64,000 nucleotides of DNA from Tubulanus polymorphus (GCF_964204645.1 NC_134028.1:7605001-7669000); one strand, 5' to 3'; positions 1 through 14,100 are shown, counted from the first letter of the stretch. The notes: generated by a model from the sequence alone, not told the origin. Numbers and translations are program-made.

Positions 1-3000
1 TGTGTTTCCATTCGTCGTCTCCGTCGATCATTTGGAAGCTGGCGCGATACCACGCTCCCTTGGTGTCGTTACAACTCAGTTGATCCTGCGTGAGCGGCTG
101 AAAAATATCCCGAAAAAAAAACTAATTGATTGTTGAGTGTCGCAATCGTCTTCATTGATGACCTTCAACATTTTTCCACGAACGTTGATATGTATTCAGT
201 ATGTAGTTGATTCACTGTTTCATAATGTATCGCTATTTTATAATTTTTCATAATTCTATCAGAAATGAAAATAATAATGATAGTAATGATAATGAAAATA
301 ACAACAACATCATGCAACTGGTTGGCCTTTCAAAAATATGGCAGCCGCCATAAATTCGATTTTCGCACCAACACATGATTCTTTCATGTAATCAGATAAT
401 GCGATAGTGGTTTCATGAAGGCAGCCATCGATTCCGAGTTGCCGAGAGGCAATCTTATGGAACGCCTTCTCATCATGCTCAATTTCTTACTTTTATTTTC
501 AAGGTCAGTGTTGCACCCTCTATCTCCATACTAACTATTTCTGGTCCGTCTTTAGGTTCTAGAATTGCATTTCAAAAAGACATTCTTTCATATTTCTGCT
601 ATTCCCCGATTGATCCCCGATAATGTTGAATGATTATAGACAAACCTTACCATCACACAGCGTGTATACAAAAATAGGAGATCTATTCACGAATGATGAC
701 GTCAGATTTACTTCTCGTTTTCGCATTTTTACTCCAACCTCGTACTCTGTATTTGGGGATAATTCTGTGATGTTGTATTTTTCGTTACGGGACGAATGAT
801 AGATCTTCTTTGCGCTAGCTAATTTCCAATCCGTAGCGCCCACTTCTCTTATTACAAATACAAAATCTAAGCGAATTCTTCTTCGTCTGCCCGAGTCAAA
901 GGGCGAGGAACGATAGTAACCAGAAATATCTCTAAGTTCTACCTCGACGCTGTTTTTAGTATGCCTTCTCGAAAACCTTAACTTGCCTTCAAAAACTAAG
1001 CCTACGAAGAAAGATTCATTTGAAAAGAGACATCAAATTGGTTGTTAGTTATTCATGGAAACTTAAAACAATAACATATGACTCAGAAATTGAAAGTCCT
1101 TTAATGTGGAGGTTGGGGAAAAGAATAATTTCCATTCTAACGGACTAGCAAAAAAACTTATCCTCTTTTTGACTAAATAAGAGTAAGAATAACGTACGTT
1201 GGTCGCAATTGTGTCCTACATAATCGGCAGAACATCCATTCTTGCAAGCTCCCGTCAAATAGTCGACCTGGTTCTCCACGTTATAATTACAGCGGCTCGG
1301 AGTCATACATCTTATCGACTCAGGTATACTACACTCAGTGGGATCTGCAAACAGATATGAAGTACTATGTTAGTGAGGTTTCCAAACCCGTTTGACTTAC
1401 ACTAGATTTTGGCAACACTTATTTTCCGTTGATGCGCTATCTGGGGACTTCAAAAATTGCCGACTTGACAATTTTGGTACATCACCACCAGAGCCCCCTA
1501 GTGGTCACTATACGGGGAATTTGGTTTGAAAAACCAATTTTCAAATTATAACTATCTTTATCAGAAGTTCACGTGGAACATGCTTATTTAGTTCTATAAG
1601 AAAATGTTGAATATATCTCGAAATGCTAGATTTGTTCAAAAATGTGTTCAGAGCTAAATTTTTAGATATGTATATATAGGGAGCAGCTGATATCGAGGAA
1701 GAGGGCCAGCACATAACCAAAATAGGAAATGAAGTTATGGCAAACAAAAACATCACGAATCAAAATTGCATTAATCAGAATGAAAATTAATCGCAATTTT
1801 TCCATGGACTTTCTAGCTAGAATAAGAAACCTGGCCCAACAGGCATATCATACCGATATATCGAAATCCAACCAAGTCGATCTCCGCAAATTCTATGGGG
1901 TTGCTTTGAGCTCTGGTGCGGTCAATGTTCACAATTCTTCCAGCTAAAAGTTTTTTGCAATAAAATGTTATCTGATCGGAACATTTTTCTCTACTTTTCA
2001 CATTTACGCACACTTCGTTTTCGCTCTTGTTCTCACTATTTCCGATTCGAATCTCAAGGTTGAATACATGGCGCTGCAATATAAACTGAATGATAATTGA
2101 TCCACGTCCCTTCATGTTTTCTTTCACAGTATTCGAGAGAAGAAATAGTTTCATCAGGAGAATCGAAATATAATTGCGAATGAATACCATCCGGGTCTGG
2201 AATGATAACAATACAAAATTTTGGAGTTCGTGTGTTTTTCGAGCCGTGATATATAGACTAAATGCTGGAAATGACCATTTTGGACACACAAAAAAGGTCA
2301 AATAATGGCCATCTGGAGCCCGATCGACCTTATATGTATTAAGATGATATGCCCTATCTATAGGGGGATATATATATACCTGTGAAACATCAAGATTGTA
2401 GCATAAAACTGTGTTTCTTTCTAAAAAGAGCTTAACTTAAATTCTTTTAATTTTTTTTTTTTTTTGAAAAAATCGCAGAGAAAAATATAAATCAATCCAT
2501 GATTTTTTATTAGTCTTGGTGTAAATTGAAAATGGTATATTTTACCCGGCATCGGTTAACTCGTTGGCGCCGAGCATCCGATAGTTTTACGCGCTGTATC
2601 ACGAATTGATCTCCCAAGTCGATTACGAATGAATTCTGTCGACACGAACCAGTGTACAAATTACCATCAAAACACAGCTGCAGCGAGTGACCGGTGTCGT
2701 TTTGAATTTCTCCTGAATTCTCGACGTTTCCGATAGCGACATTTCCTTAAATCGAGTCAACAAACATTTCGATGTATTCAAAAACATTTTGGCCGATTTG
2801 ATAGATGTTTAAATGTTGTGTTATGTCCGGAAATGGCCGATGATTTATAATTTGTGCAATATTCTGAATCTGGGTCAGTAATTGTTCATAATTGTTTGTT
2901 CGCTCTATGTCTCAATATGATGCGGGCGCTATCGGAAGTATATCAATTTTGGAGATACATAAACCAATTGTCCTTTATTTCAGGACTTGCTCCGATTCTA

Positions 3001-3648
3001 AATTGTCAAAATTGGTTTAAAAAAATACTTTTCAGTATCGCGCCTAATTCAACTGTAGAACTGGGCATTTAGTTGAAGAATTATGAAAATTTTGAAATGG
3101 TGCGAAATCAAAAGTCGTATACATGTATATTAGTACCTGTCTGACATCCAGGGCCAAACCAATCGGGAGCGCAATTCTGCGGACACGAAATAGAACCATC
3201 TGCTGCCGATATTGGACACGTATTCCCAGCACAATGACAACCCCACTGCGTACAATTCCCTCCGAAACAATTCGATCCTAGAGAATAAAATAACATATCG
3301 CACTCGAAGATATTCAAACATTTCGATAGGTGGAAATAACGTGACTTGTGAAATTTACGGATAATTTCACAGAGAATATTACTACAGTAGACTTTGTCCG
3401 AGTCGGACCCGATCAACTTGGATAACCGTTCAACTTGGATGTTTTTTATTTGAAATGTTCTTCGTGATGCTGTACATGTATATGAAATATATAACATCCA
3501 GTCTACAGTATAGATATTGAATCAACAGTTGGAGATAATAACTACAGAATTCTATAGATTCGATTGGTTTAGGCTATTATTTACCTTCAGTAGATACCGC
3601 AAAACAAGCGACGACCAAAATCAAAAAGAAACATCCTACATTCACCAT
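1..3648 (-). CDS. Secreted or receptor protein with EGF, fucolectin-like and FN3-like domains (5' part)
   Basis: Seven coding exons on the minus strand: 3648-3585, 3277-3137, 2745-2546, 2073-1854, 1344-1198, 1001-646 and 97-1, running off the left edge. All intron phases agree. Exon 1 encodes a signal peptide (MVNVGCFFLILVVACFAVS). Exon 2 is an eight-cysteine laminin/MEGF-type EGF module. Exons 3 and 4 form a fucolectin/F5-8C-like domain, with CFDGN and VIDLGD in the first half and GRIVNIDR and AEIDLVGF in the second. Exon 5 is a six-cysteine EGF. Exon 6 resembles an FN3 domain (ELSPNTEYEVGV), and exon 7 begins a further similar unit. Invertebrate receptor tyrosine phosphatases and Tie/MEGF-like receptors share this order, but no membrane segment or cytoplasmic domain is inside the window, so the receptor class is open. 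Domain calls are from motif reading. The family name is not assigned. Confidence 0.7.
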
Positions 3649-3986
3649 GATGGCGGCGAGCGTTTGTACCTACTAACGGCCGGATAGCGAATAAATCACT
3701 GATTGCTACTGCCCCGGTGCACAATTAGTTCGCATTAGTTGGTATGAAATGATAATATACACGAAAACGTTGTGTCCGTAGATTTTTATTTCGGTCAGCC
3801 ACTTATATTTGATGCGCATGACATATAAAATCTACATTTTTATGGCAGCTTTTTGGTTGTGACTCACAGCGTATAGTTTGTTTTTTGTTTGTTTGTTTAT
3901 TTTTGCCTTATTTCGTTAATATCTTGGCTTCCCAAAATTAACCCTACTAACCACTGACGGAAACAGTGAAGTGTTGCCACGCACAC

Positions 3987-4128
3987 CGTAAATAACCAAC
4001 AGGACTCGAACCCCCTTGCCCCACTGAGCTACAGGGGCCGGTTGCATAGTGACGGCTTAGACTTAAGACCAGTCCTAAGATTTAAGACCACTTTTGGACT
4101 TAAGTCACGACTGTGCAACCGGCCCCTG
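3987..4128. repeat. Short hairpin element with tRNA-like flank
   Basis: Positions 4032-4128 have near-perfect terminal inverted repeats of about 20 bp (CAGGGGCCGGTTGCA at the left, its complement at the right) around a short palindromic middle. This is the structure of a non-autonomous DNA element (MITE). Directly to the left, 4002-4032 read on the minus strand look like a fused tRNA A box (TAGCTCAGTGGG) and B box (GGTTCGAGTCC) only about 6 bp apart. That spacing is too close for a real tRNA, so it is probably a truncated tRNA-derived fragment. Confidence 0.55.
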
Positions 4129-4323
4129 GAGGATTGTTGCTCACCTCACATTTCATTCGCTACAGCAAAGACAATTCATTTGAAACTATCAGAAAATAAA
4201 ACCAACGGAACGAAATGTGATTTTTCAGTAGTATTGTTATTATCACGAGAATAGCCTAGCAGTTTTTACAATCGTTAACGTTTATCACTCAAATTGTACA
4301 TACCCCGGTACATGTTTTGGGTC

Positions 4324-4543
4324 TTACGTGGGTGTATGTCGACCGCGACTGCTAGGGACACTGCACGGTGTGCAAAAAATACAATACGTCAGTCGCAAGA
4401 CCTTCACAGAAATGCATAGAACGTGTGCAACTTGTCGCTGGCAGTCACAGGTCGTAGGTCGATGGGTCTTTGCGACGGTCACCACGCTGAAGGTCGCAGA
4501 GAATCTCAAACAGTCGCAAGGCCGCCCTACGCCGGGTTTATGA
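4324..4543. other. Region between genes, no gene recognised
   Basis: The 4129-4909 stretch holds the 3' flank of the transporter gene. Positions 4330-4540 are richer in GC and contain several scattered copies of GGTCGC/GTCGCA words on both strands, which may be a decayed mobile element. No protein similarity was recognised. Confidence 0.3.
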
Positions 4544-4909
4544 GTACCACAAAATAACAAGGCTTTTTATTATCCTTCATTATTGAAAATTGCCCATACA
4601 TTAAATTCTATCAATCAAAGTAGTTGAGTAAGCTTAATAATTTGTTTGAATGTGTTCATGTCATTACATAACCATGAATTGAAAGTATAAGATATGTCTA
4701 CTAAAACAAGGGGTCCAGGGACACCACTTCCACTCGGGAAGTCATTTGAGATGTTCAACAATATACCCAAACCCATTTTATTTGTAAATGGAAATGATGT
4801 CGAAGTAGATTTATGAATATTCTATCTTGAAGTATCTCATCGGACCGCAGGATAGAAAAACCTGAGAGCACAGCAAAATTGTTTGAAATAGTCTGCCCCG
4901 GTTTAATAA

Positions 4910-7900
4910 TTACATAATTTCAGGTCTCGAACCGAATGCAGTGCCACCAATATCAACTTCATCGTTTGTCTTCTCGTCACCAGTACTGACGATACTAACT
5001 CCGCTGTCATTGTCATCTTTCGTGCCGTGTTCGATATTTTTGTTTGCTCGATGATACAGTACGGCGTCTTTCAGCGGTTTTTTGTTGGTCTCTGGAAGCC
5101 AGATGAGGACAAATATGGCCGTTGTAATGGCCAGAAATGTATACATCACATACGGAACAACCCAGTGGCTCACTTCACCCTGAAAACAAATAGAACTCAG
5201 CTTTATCTACAGCTAAAATCTTTCCAATTATGTCAAATTATAGAATATACATGGATACACACGACGTAGGCTAATTGAGGGGCAATAATGCCACCAATCC
5301 TTGCTGCCATGCTTGCTGCGGCACAACCCAGACTTCTGCAATCAAAAAGTGTACAATTTCGAGCAAATGTTATATGGGCAAAACGGGAGGAACAAACATA
5401 ATGTCATAACGATATAGTATGCCAGATAGTATACAGTAATCGCAGACTTCGATCCCTCGGTAAGATTTTTTTTTAAAGATTTTAGAACGACCAAAGAACT
5501 GTTTTTCATAAATACAAACCTCATAACTGTGGGATAGAGTTCGGCTGAGTAGATCGCGGCTAAAATCCAACAGGAAATAGCCCCTCCTTTGCCGACTAGC
5601 GCAGCCACTGTTACAAGTACTCCCAATTCCTCTTTCTTGCCGAGAATTCCTATGATGACTACCGTTAACAAACAGGTACATGGTAAACTCATGTAGGCAA
5701 AAAATGACCTTCTTCGACCAAATCTGGAATTTAGAAAATGATTTATGTTTCAGAAGACTTCAAAAATTATCCTGATGTGGTTTTCAATCATTTGATTTTG
5801 ATGAATGTCGGATGAGTTTCACTATATCAGTCTTTGCGAATATGTATTCATACTGAAGTCAGTTACAAAGATGTTATTACTTCATGGGACAGTCATAGCT
5901 CATCCTATGTATGTGCAATGCACGTATGTCCTAGGCATGAATCAATGATCCTGGAATGAAGTATGACGATTATGACGAAACACAAGGCATTACCTGTTTC
6001 CGACGTAGATAACGCTCCAAGCAAACGGCGTAGAAACAGCTGAACTTATAACTGAATTCAAGAAGACCGTGCCCTTAAATGTACTGTACATGCTACTGAC
6101 TCCGTAAGCGACGGAAGAACATGAATACCTGAAGCAAAGGTTGAAAAGCGAGTGTTGCAGAAGTTTTAAGGTTAGAGCGTATACAATGGATTTAAGGACT
6201 ATCGTTAATCATGATTAAGCATTTAGATCGTAACAACTTCACCGAATTGATGGAGGTTTGAAACAACAAAAGACATAACATCAACCCGTTGTGACGCGGT
6301 AAAACTTCGCAATGAATCGCAAAAGAAGAGGAAAATGGAAGTAAAATGGAGTAGAGAAAGAAAAGTAGAAAATATAAGTCCCACAATCACAAAGCCGAAA
6401 TAAGAATATTGTAATGTTGGAATTTATTAATAATCCGAATTTTTGATTTTCCACAAGAAACCATCGTCAGGAAGGACGACGAAGGATGATTTTCAATAAA
6501 TCGTAACATAGCGATATTTTAAGTTTTTCAGCTTTGTGATTGTAGGATCCGATTCTGTTACTCACCAGCAATACATGATAACAAATGTCTGTATGGCTAA
6601 CTCTTTGGTTCGAAAAAGATCTAGATAACTGTGACGTTTTCCCTCGGTTTGTTCGTTCAAATCTTGAGCCGCGATGGCTCGCAACAGACGCATATCGGGA
6701 ACGCCAGTTTTGTTCACTCGCGCCATCCATCTGATTATTTCCTCCGCCTCCTCGAATCGACCTTTCATTGTCAGCCATCTCACACTCTCGGGGACGTAAC
6801 TGTGACAATCGAAATAAGTTCAAGCGTTCAATACCCGCGATCACACGGAGACGATTTGACTCAAATTGGCACGGATCAAACTTGAGTCAAATTTGGACCG
6901 TGCCTAATTAGAAAGCGCGTTCACACGTAAACCACTCACTCGATACTAAACAATGCTTAAACAAACCAAGGCACTTCCAGAACCAGTTGCAATTCAAACG
7001 CAATAATTTGACCCGTGCTAAAATCTGACTCCGGCCTGGTCGGACATTTTTGGTCGCGCCATATTTAGCCACCAGTGTGAACTGTTATTCTGGACCAAAT
7101 GTAGCACGTGCTTAAGATGCTCGTGTGATCGCTGCTAATGTTCGCAACGGTATACAACTAGTAATAATTAGCATGTTCTTGTTTTACGTCAAAATTCAAA
7201 ATTGAATTATCCTTTTTCCATTGGTAATGAATTTTTATTTCACGTTTAAAATGTATAGTTATCAAAAAAGCTTTTTTTATTCAACTGAAAAACCATATCA
7301 CATTTGAATCCAAATTAATTTTTTTTCAAAATTATTTCATTGATCGCATAGCATATAATAGCGGGACTTCATACTTACAAAATAACAGCTGGGATAATAG
7401 GGGTGAACATCGCACCGCAAATATAAGTCACGTGTCTCCAGTCACGTGTCAGGTAAGCCATCAAGGACATCGTCGCCATGCCGAATCCGTACAGGCCAAA
7501 CGAACCACAGAACGTGCGCCATTTGGGACCAATGAATTCCATGGGAAGTGTGAAACAAATGTTCAACGTTCCACCTAGCATAGTTAATCAAAATAGAAAA
7601 TGCATGATTGATTAGAATTGATTTGAAAAAAAACATTTCCGTCATATTTACCAGGTACGCAAAATGACGAAAACTTTGTGTTTTGTAAATGACTAGTTAG
7701 ACATACAAACTACTCGAAAAAAGAATCAATTTCCCTAGAAGTAAGTGATTGAACTGATAGTTTTTGAAATGGTTATGAATAAACGCACTACGTATTTACA
7801 AAAACTGTTATTCTTAGGCGGAATTTCAAAGGCTGTGGCGAAAACCTCATGAACCATGGACTAGGCCCTCAAAAACGACCAAATATATATATCTGAACTT

Positions 7901-9710
7901 CGATAGAACTTTCGTTTTCAAATGTTATGTTACGTGATAATGAATTTTATCTTTGGTAGTAAGATATCGCAGATATGTCAGATATGTTTGCGCTTTCCGA
8001 TAAACAAAGTCACGTATATTTCCCAATCAGAATGCTACGTACGTACGAACGACGTCGTCAGTATCACAGGATTTTGACAAATTATCTTAATGTTCTGAGA
8101 GACGTTTGATACATATCTTTATGTTATCATACGTGGCTATCCGATTCGAATCGTTTGAATAGCGATAGCATTTCTTGGAATATGAATACTTTATTTGATC
8201 AAGTCCGGTTCTGACCTGTTTTGACAAAATGGGGTACTAAGGCATTTTATTATTTTACCGCTCAATCATTGTCTATATCATTTGATAGGTATACATACAT
8301 ATATAAATTCAAAGATTAGAATTTCTGAAGTGGTTCAAAAAACCGGCTTTATAGACCTGAATTAATACCGTGATAAGTTTAACCATATACTTTAGAAAAG
8401 GACGACGGTTTAACGCATACCCAAGAAGAATCCCGTGAAAGTACGTATGACGACGTACATGGGCCAGCTGATGGAAAAACCAACGATTATTTGAGTGGCC
8501 ATCATCAAAGTGCACATCGTTAGCAATGTTTTCTTTCGACCGAGCCAATCAGCGATGTAACCAGTTAACATTGCACCGAAAAGAACTCCAATCATTTGAA
8601 TACTGACAGACAGCTGTGGTTGATAGTCGTAATCACAAACCAGATCATACTGAAAACGAAAATGCATTCTTCGGTTTTTCAACAGTAAATTTTACAAAAC
8701 TAAAAAAAAAAGATTATCATAGCATATTGTCGGCGTTTGGTGAGGGTTAGAACTTGTATCAAGAGCGAAACGAGCCACTGCCGAGCTTTCTTGAGGAGCA
8801 GTTCTATTTCATGAAAAAGGCACTTCTATCCGTTTAAAGGTGCACTTACCTATTGAAAAAGGACGGATCGTAATTGTTTGAATAAATCATTTGTGAATGG
8901 ATTACTTTTCATTTTCAAAAAAATAGGAAAATTGTATCCAGATTTAGAAAATCTTGCAAAGTTTTTGATAATGACTCTTTGAAGGGCGAATTTGAAAATT
9001 CTAGTACCATGATTCTGATCTGATACCATGTTTCTCTTAATCGGTCGGGTCATGTTATAAACTGCGAAAAAATTGTAATCAGCTCTATGGCTGTTATGGT
9101 AATCTTGTTTATCAGTTTAAAAAAGTAATGTACAGGGTACATAGCCGGTCAGCCGGGTCAACTTTTAAGCTCAGTAGAAAGGAGAAATGAGGTATCAATC
9201 TTTATAGCCTTAGTCAAGTTTCTAACCGTCGCTCCCGAATCAACGTTCTTAGGGTGAACCGTAAAATCGTCTGGTATTCAGATGCTAAATTAGCTTTTGA
9301 ATTGCACACGAACTTACCTCGGATACTGTGGAGACCATCGAAGCGGTGGTATCGTACTGAAATCGAACACAGCGGGAACCGTTCTCCGAGGCGCACATCT
9401 TCACCGTGTTATTGGGCAGCGTGGAATTGTCCAAAAACTGCGCGCACGACCAGAGCGGAGATATCGTGGAAAACACGAATAACATCATCGCCTGTCCTGT
9501 CGATAAATCCATCAATGTCAGAATCGAAAACACGCGGATTTGAAATGGTCCGAAGTGGCCTAACACATCGAGTATCTGCTCGAAATGAACTTCAGATTCA
9601 GCTTTACTTTCATCATCGCTGCCGTATCCATCAGCTTTATTCTCGAAATGATTGGAGGTTGTTGCGTCGAAAATATTTGCAGAATCGGGACTTTCGTTTG
9701 AACTGACCAT
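4910..9710 (-). CDS. SLC22-type organic cation/anion transporter (MFS)
   Basis: Eight exons: 9710-9318, 8649-8421, 7574-7379, 6799-6566, 6128-5994, 5723-5520, 5335-5263 and 5179-4910, giving 577 aa with consistent phases. The family consists of 12-helix plasma-membrane carriers of organic ions such as carnitine, choline or xenobiotics. An acidic cytosolic N-terminus of about 50 residues precedes TM1. A large extracellular loop with N-glycosylation sites (NSTLPNNT, NGS) follows. The MFS loop 2-3 motif DWLGRKK lies at residues 165-171, YVPESVRWL follows TM6, a second NRFGRRR motif lies in the 8-9 loop, and LPETNKKPL follows TM12. All are typical SLC22 landmarks. The first helix-loop exon ends at the usual SLC22 position. 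Substrate cannot be told from sequence. An element of about 300 bp (6836-7134) sits in intron 3 only some 37 bp upstream of exon 4's acceptor. The gene looks intact. Confidence 0.9.
6836..7134. repeat. MITE-like element, GCGATCACAC family, copy 1
   Basis: The element begins CGCGATCACACGG and ends CTCGTGTGATCGCTG, giving short terminal inverted repeats around about 300 bp. The same internal words (TAATTAGAAAGCGCGTTCACA, CCAAATTTG, GTGAACGCGC) recur at 46238-46563 and 60303-60515. It lies in intron 3 of the SLC22 gene. Confidence 0.6.
9029..9190 (+). repeat. Dispersed element, GTTTCTCC family, copy 1
   Basis: The sequence runs from TGTTTCTCTTAATCGGTCGG to AGAAAGGAGAAATGA. It shares both ends and the middle word AAAGTAATGTACAGGG with 55249-55434. 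A reverse-orientation relative is at 63508-63642. The ends are inverted relative to each other (TTTCTC and GAGAAA), so a short DNA element is likely. It lies in intron 1 of the SLC22 gene. Confidence 0.5.
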
Positions 9711-11113
9711 TTTTACAACTTCTTCGGTAGGCTAAATCAACCGACTTGAAATCAGCATATAAATCAATCACAATCACTATCTACGCTTGCACCATGTATG
9801 TCTGCCTTCATACAATTTGACCGAATGATAAAAGTTATTGAGTAATATAAATATAAGCTGATCAATTTAGTCTTTGGCCGGGTCAAGTGAAATAGAGATT
9901 CGCTTAATCATTTATTTTTCACTCTAATGTGAAGTATTTTTCCTCCAATTCGAAGTTGAACAATTCATTCATGTAAAATGTACTAAATGATTTGTTCTGG
10001 CTTACTAGAATTAAGATGTCCACAGCCAAACCCCTCCCCTTTTTCAAAAAGTCCTAAGTTCATGACCCCCTCGCCCGTGGACGTCTTATATGGACAGTCC
10101 GTTCTCTTGGAAACTGGAATTTGCGAGGTGAAAGAAAACTTAACGCTGGCACCATCTGTGATTAAGGGTAGAAGAACAGATTAAGTTCAGCAGCTACTCG
10201 TAGGTCACAAGCGATAGAAATCTGTCCACAAATATTATAAAACTCATCACACAAGTTCGATTTAATTTATCCATAAGAAAAAAATATATATTCTTTTTTC
10301 GATAACAACATTCTTATCCTACATCAAGGATCTTAACAAACGATCAATAAGTACATATACGGAAACTTGGCAGTGAACCACGAATCATTAGAGGCTCATT
10401 AGACCCAAAATGAGGTAAAAATTTCTGTAAGGTAAAAAAAACAAAAAATAATGACAAAACGATTACAAAATTATTCATTCAACTCAGTTTATTCAGAATA
10501 AATGAGAAAAACCCAAAAAATCATAAGACAGAATTTGTCCAAATTAAGCAAGGGTTGATAACTAATCTATTTTCCAATTTTGTCCAAGTGAGGCAAAGTT
10601 AGTAAAATACATGCCAATTTCGAAGTTTTTCAAGGTTTTGTTCACTGTATTCATATTCTGCCCTAGTTAAGCTCGGTTATAGTATACCATTTTGTCCAGT
10701 GTTTAGTGTATGCCAATATGCTGAAGTAAATCAAGGCTGAAGTTAATCAAGGCAAACTTAAGCTTAGCAAGGCTTAATTAACTGCATTCTTAATTTTCAT
10801 AATAGACCAAGTTGGAATTTACCGTATTCCAATTCTACAAATTAAGCAAGGCACAAGCTTAACTTTAACATTCAACTCACGAGATAATATTGGCGGAAAC
10901 TTGGGGATCATTTATAAACCATATAAACAAAATTCTTTCAGTTTTATCCATGAAAATTAACTTGCACCAATGGTTGTTATACGGAAGAACGCGGTTGCTC
11001 CTGACCACTCGGGACTAGTGAAATTAATCTGGTTTATGAGAAATCTGGATTAAACATCATATTTACACACTTAAAGACGGACCGCACCTTAAACCGAACT
11101 GGATTAAACGGAA
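9711..11113. other. Intergenic: 5' flank of SLC22 and 3' flank of LSM11
   Basis: The sequence is AT-rich with no convincing exon. Positions 10490-10870 repeat the words AATTAAGCAAGG, TTGTCCA and AATCAAGGC several times in loose tandem, suggesting a degraded repeat. Nothing else is recognised. Confidence 0.4.
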
Positions 11114-14100
11114 TTATTCTAATATTCCGACACTGACTACGCTATCTCCGCGTAGAAACAACTGATTGACGTGACGTTCGATACATTTACCCCAGCGATT
11201 CGGCAACGCGATCGTTTTACGACACCACGGATCGTGATAGTTCGGAACGACGGTCCCGACCGCCGCAGGACGTTTCGGCTTATCGTCCGATTTCTCAGCG
11301 ACATTATGATTATCGTCGCGGTTATCATTCAGCTTTTCCATTTCGACAGAATTGACCTCGGCCATCCTCATAAATTCGGGATTAGTCGTGAATGATTCGA
11401 CCGACGTCTGAAACAAAACATCGGATGAGGTCCGAGTTTCCGTGAGATCTGACCGATGTTTTCGAGTCCGTTCGATCGAAAGTGAAGAACTTTTCTCGGT
11501 ACCGGATAAATCTAGAAGTTCGCTACGAAACTGCTTTAGCTTATTTGAAAGCGCGGCTAAATCGACCTGTTCCGAGTTTGTATTATCATAGACACGTAAT
11601 TCCAGCTGCGGATTGTCAGAAGCCACCGGAACGTGGGGATAGCACGGAGCAGAATTCGTAGACATGCCGGGGTCAACTGGCTCCTGAAAATAAATAAAAT
11701 TTCCTTGTAAATTGATAAAAGATTGCGATTCAGTTCATCCACGTAATTCTATCTACGGTAAACATTTCTTAAAACTATCAAATCAAAGGGCTGTTTCGCA
11801 GAAAGACTTTAAAGTTTCATAAGTCTTGATAACACAATACACTGGAATGAGAAGTCAGCTACAGGTCATCGGCTTATGTAATCAGAACTTCTTGATCCAG
11901 GTCCACATTTCCGAGTCAGTTTATCAAACCCGAAAGAAATTTATCATCGATCATCTCAGACACATGTATTGTATCAAAATCTAGCTCACAAGTGTCACAC
12001 GGGCTTAACCCAATATTCTAAAAGATTGGCAAAAACGAGTTTTCATTTAAGATATTGCATAAACATGTACTACTCACTAGATTCGTCTGCTTCTGGTTAT
12101 TAGCTGGTTTCTGTCGGTCAGGTTTCTTTCGAAACGGTTTCACATAGATTTCATCGACATCGACCATCGCCTACAAAGACGAGTTATAATTTCATACAGT
12201 GAATTATTACCACTTGATAAATAAAGAATCAGTCTTGATGATGATATACTCTACTCTGAATGATTATTCTATACAGGAAAAGCATACCAGATTCCAGTAT
12301 TTGTCAAAAGCAACGATGTATCCAAGGCAATATCCTCTGAGCTGCCGAGCGCCGCGGGTCCAAACTTTTACGCGTAATCTCTCCTGAAGAGCTGTATACA
12401 AAACACTTATTGGGCCTTTTATATCTGAAAAAGTGGTTGAAAAAACACAAATCTTTTTAATTGAAGTCTATGTAACCTGAAAAACCTACGCTTTCAATCT
12501 AAATCTTATCATTTACCTTGCATACGTGTTAAAACGTTGCGAAGTTGAGTTCCCTGTTTCAGTTTTGCTCTAGGATTAGTCGGTATGAGACCGACGCCTA
12601 ACACAGTCGTACGAGGGGCTGGTTTACTTTTAACTGCTGTAGCCTTGGACAAACTCTCGTTACTCACAGAGGACACATCAGTCTTTCCCTCAGTTGAAAC
12701 CTTTGACTCGGAAGAAAGGCCGACTGAGGTTGGGAACAGAATGCCGACAGATTTATCGAACAAGGTATTCAATTTCACTTTACAGGAGTCTAAAAACGTG
12801 GATGCATTTTCGATTTGAGACATCGCCGGTGTACGGAATAGCTGCTTTAACCGTTGTTGACAGAGATCGGAATATTTTTGTAATTTAACAGGCAAATCAG
12901 GACCTGCAATGTGATGCACACGCATCTGGAATGAATTCATTAAATCATTGGTTACATCTGACATTTGTCCGTACAAATAGTCCAACACAAGCTGACAGTG
13001 ACACTTATTTCTTTCATCAACTGATGACTGTTCATTTCGTTTCTCATGTATTGAGCAGTGATTGTCGAAAATATAGTTGAGCACGAAGTGGCATGAATCA
13101 CTTGCATCCAAAGGCTGAATCTCAGATATAAAGTGTCGATCGGTCTTGTTTTCAATTTCAGATTGATTTTTTGATTTCATATGATCATCGTCAATTTGTG
13201 CTTCCATCGTCTTTTTACATTTCAATTTCTCTGTATCTGCAGTTTCTTGACCAGTATGCTCTTTTCTTCTGCATATACTTTTCTGTTCTTGCAATTGAGC
13301 CTTTGAATGCTCATTCACTTCTTTTAATTTCACATTCTTTTTACCAGAATGACAATCTTCTCTACTATTTTCATGAGCTGACGGTATTCTTTCACTTTCC
13401 CTTTTTCTTCTATCATAGTCACCAGAATGTCGCCGCGGTGGCTCCACTTGATTTTCCACCATACATGATGAACTAGAACATTTTTTATGTGATCTTTCAT
13501 ATGCACTACCATGTAAACCTGTCCTTTCTCTCCCTCCCTCAATCTCTTTCACTCTATCACTTTTAGGAATACTTCCACGTCTTTCACTTCTACTTTTAGA
13601 TGATGGACTAGAACCTTTTTCATTTGGCCTTTCATGTTTTTCACCATCTAAACCTGTCCTTTCTCTCCCTTCCTCAATCTCTTTCACTCTATCAATACTT
13701 TTTGTACTCCCACCTCGGCTTCCATGTCTTTCACTTCTACTTCTAGATGATAAACTAGAACCTTTTTCATTTGACCTTTCATAGTGTTTACTATCTGAAC
13801 TTCTTTCTCTCTCATTCTCAATCTGTTTCACTCTATCACTACTTCTAGGAGTACTCCCACCTCGGCTTCCATGTCTTTCTCTTCTACTTCTAGATGATGG
13901 ACTAGAACGTTTTTCATTTGACCTTTCATGTTTTTCACCATCTAAACCTCTCCTTTCTCTCTCATCCTCAATCTGTTTCACTCTATCACTACTTCTAGGA
14001 GCACTGCCGCCTAGGCTCCTGTGTCTTTCTCTTTTACTCCTAGATGATAGGCTAGAACCTTTTTCATTTGACCTTTCCTGTTTTTCACTATCTAAACCTC

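Noticed and set aside
340..480. Open minus-strand stretch between the FN3 exons of the left-hand gene
   Set aside because: No acceptor or donor pair keeps phase, and the direct join of exon 1001-646 to exon 97-1 already keeps the frame.
4002..4032. Real tRNA gene near the left hairpin element
   Set aside because: A-box and B-box words are only about 6 bp apart, so no anticodon arm can fit.
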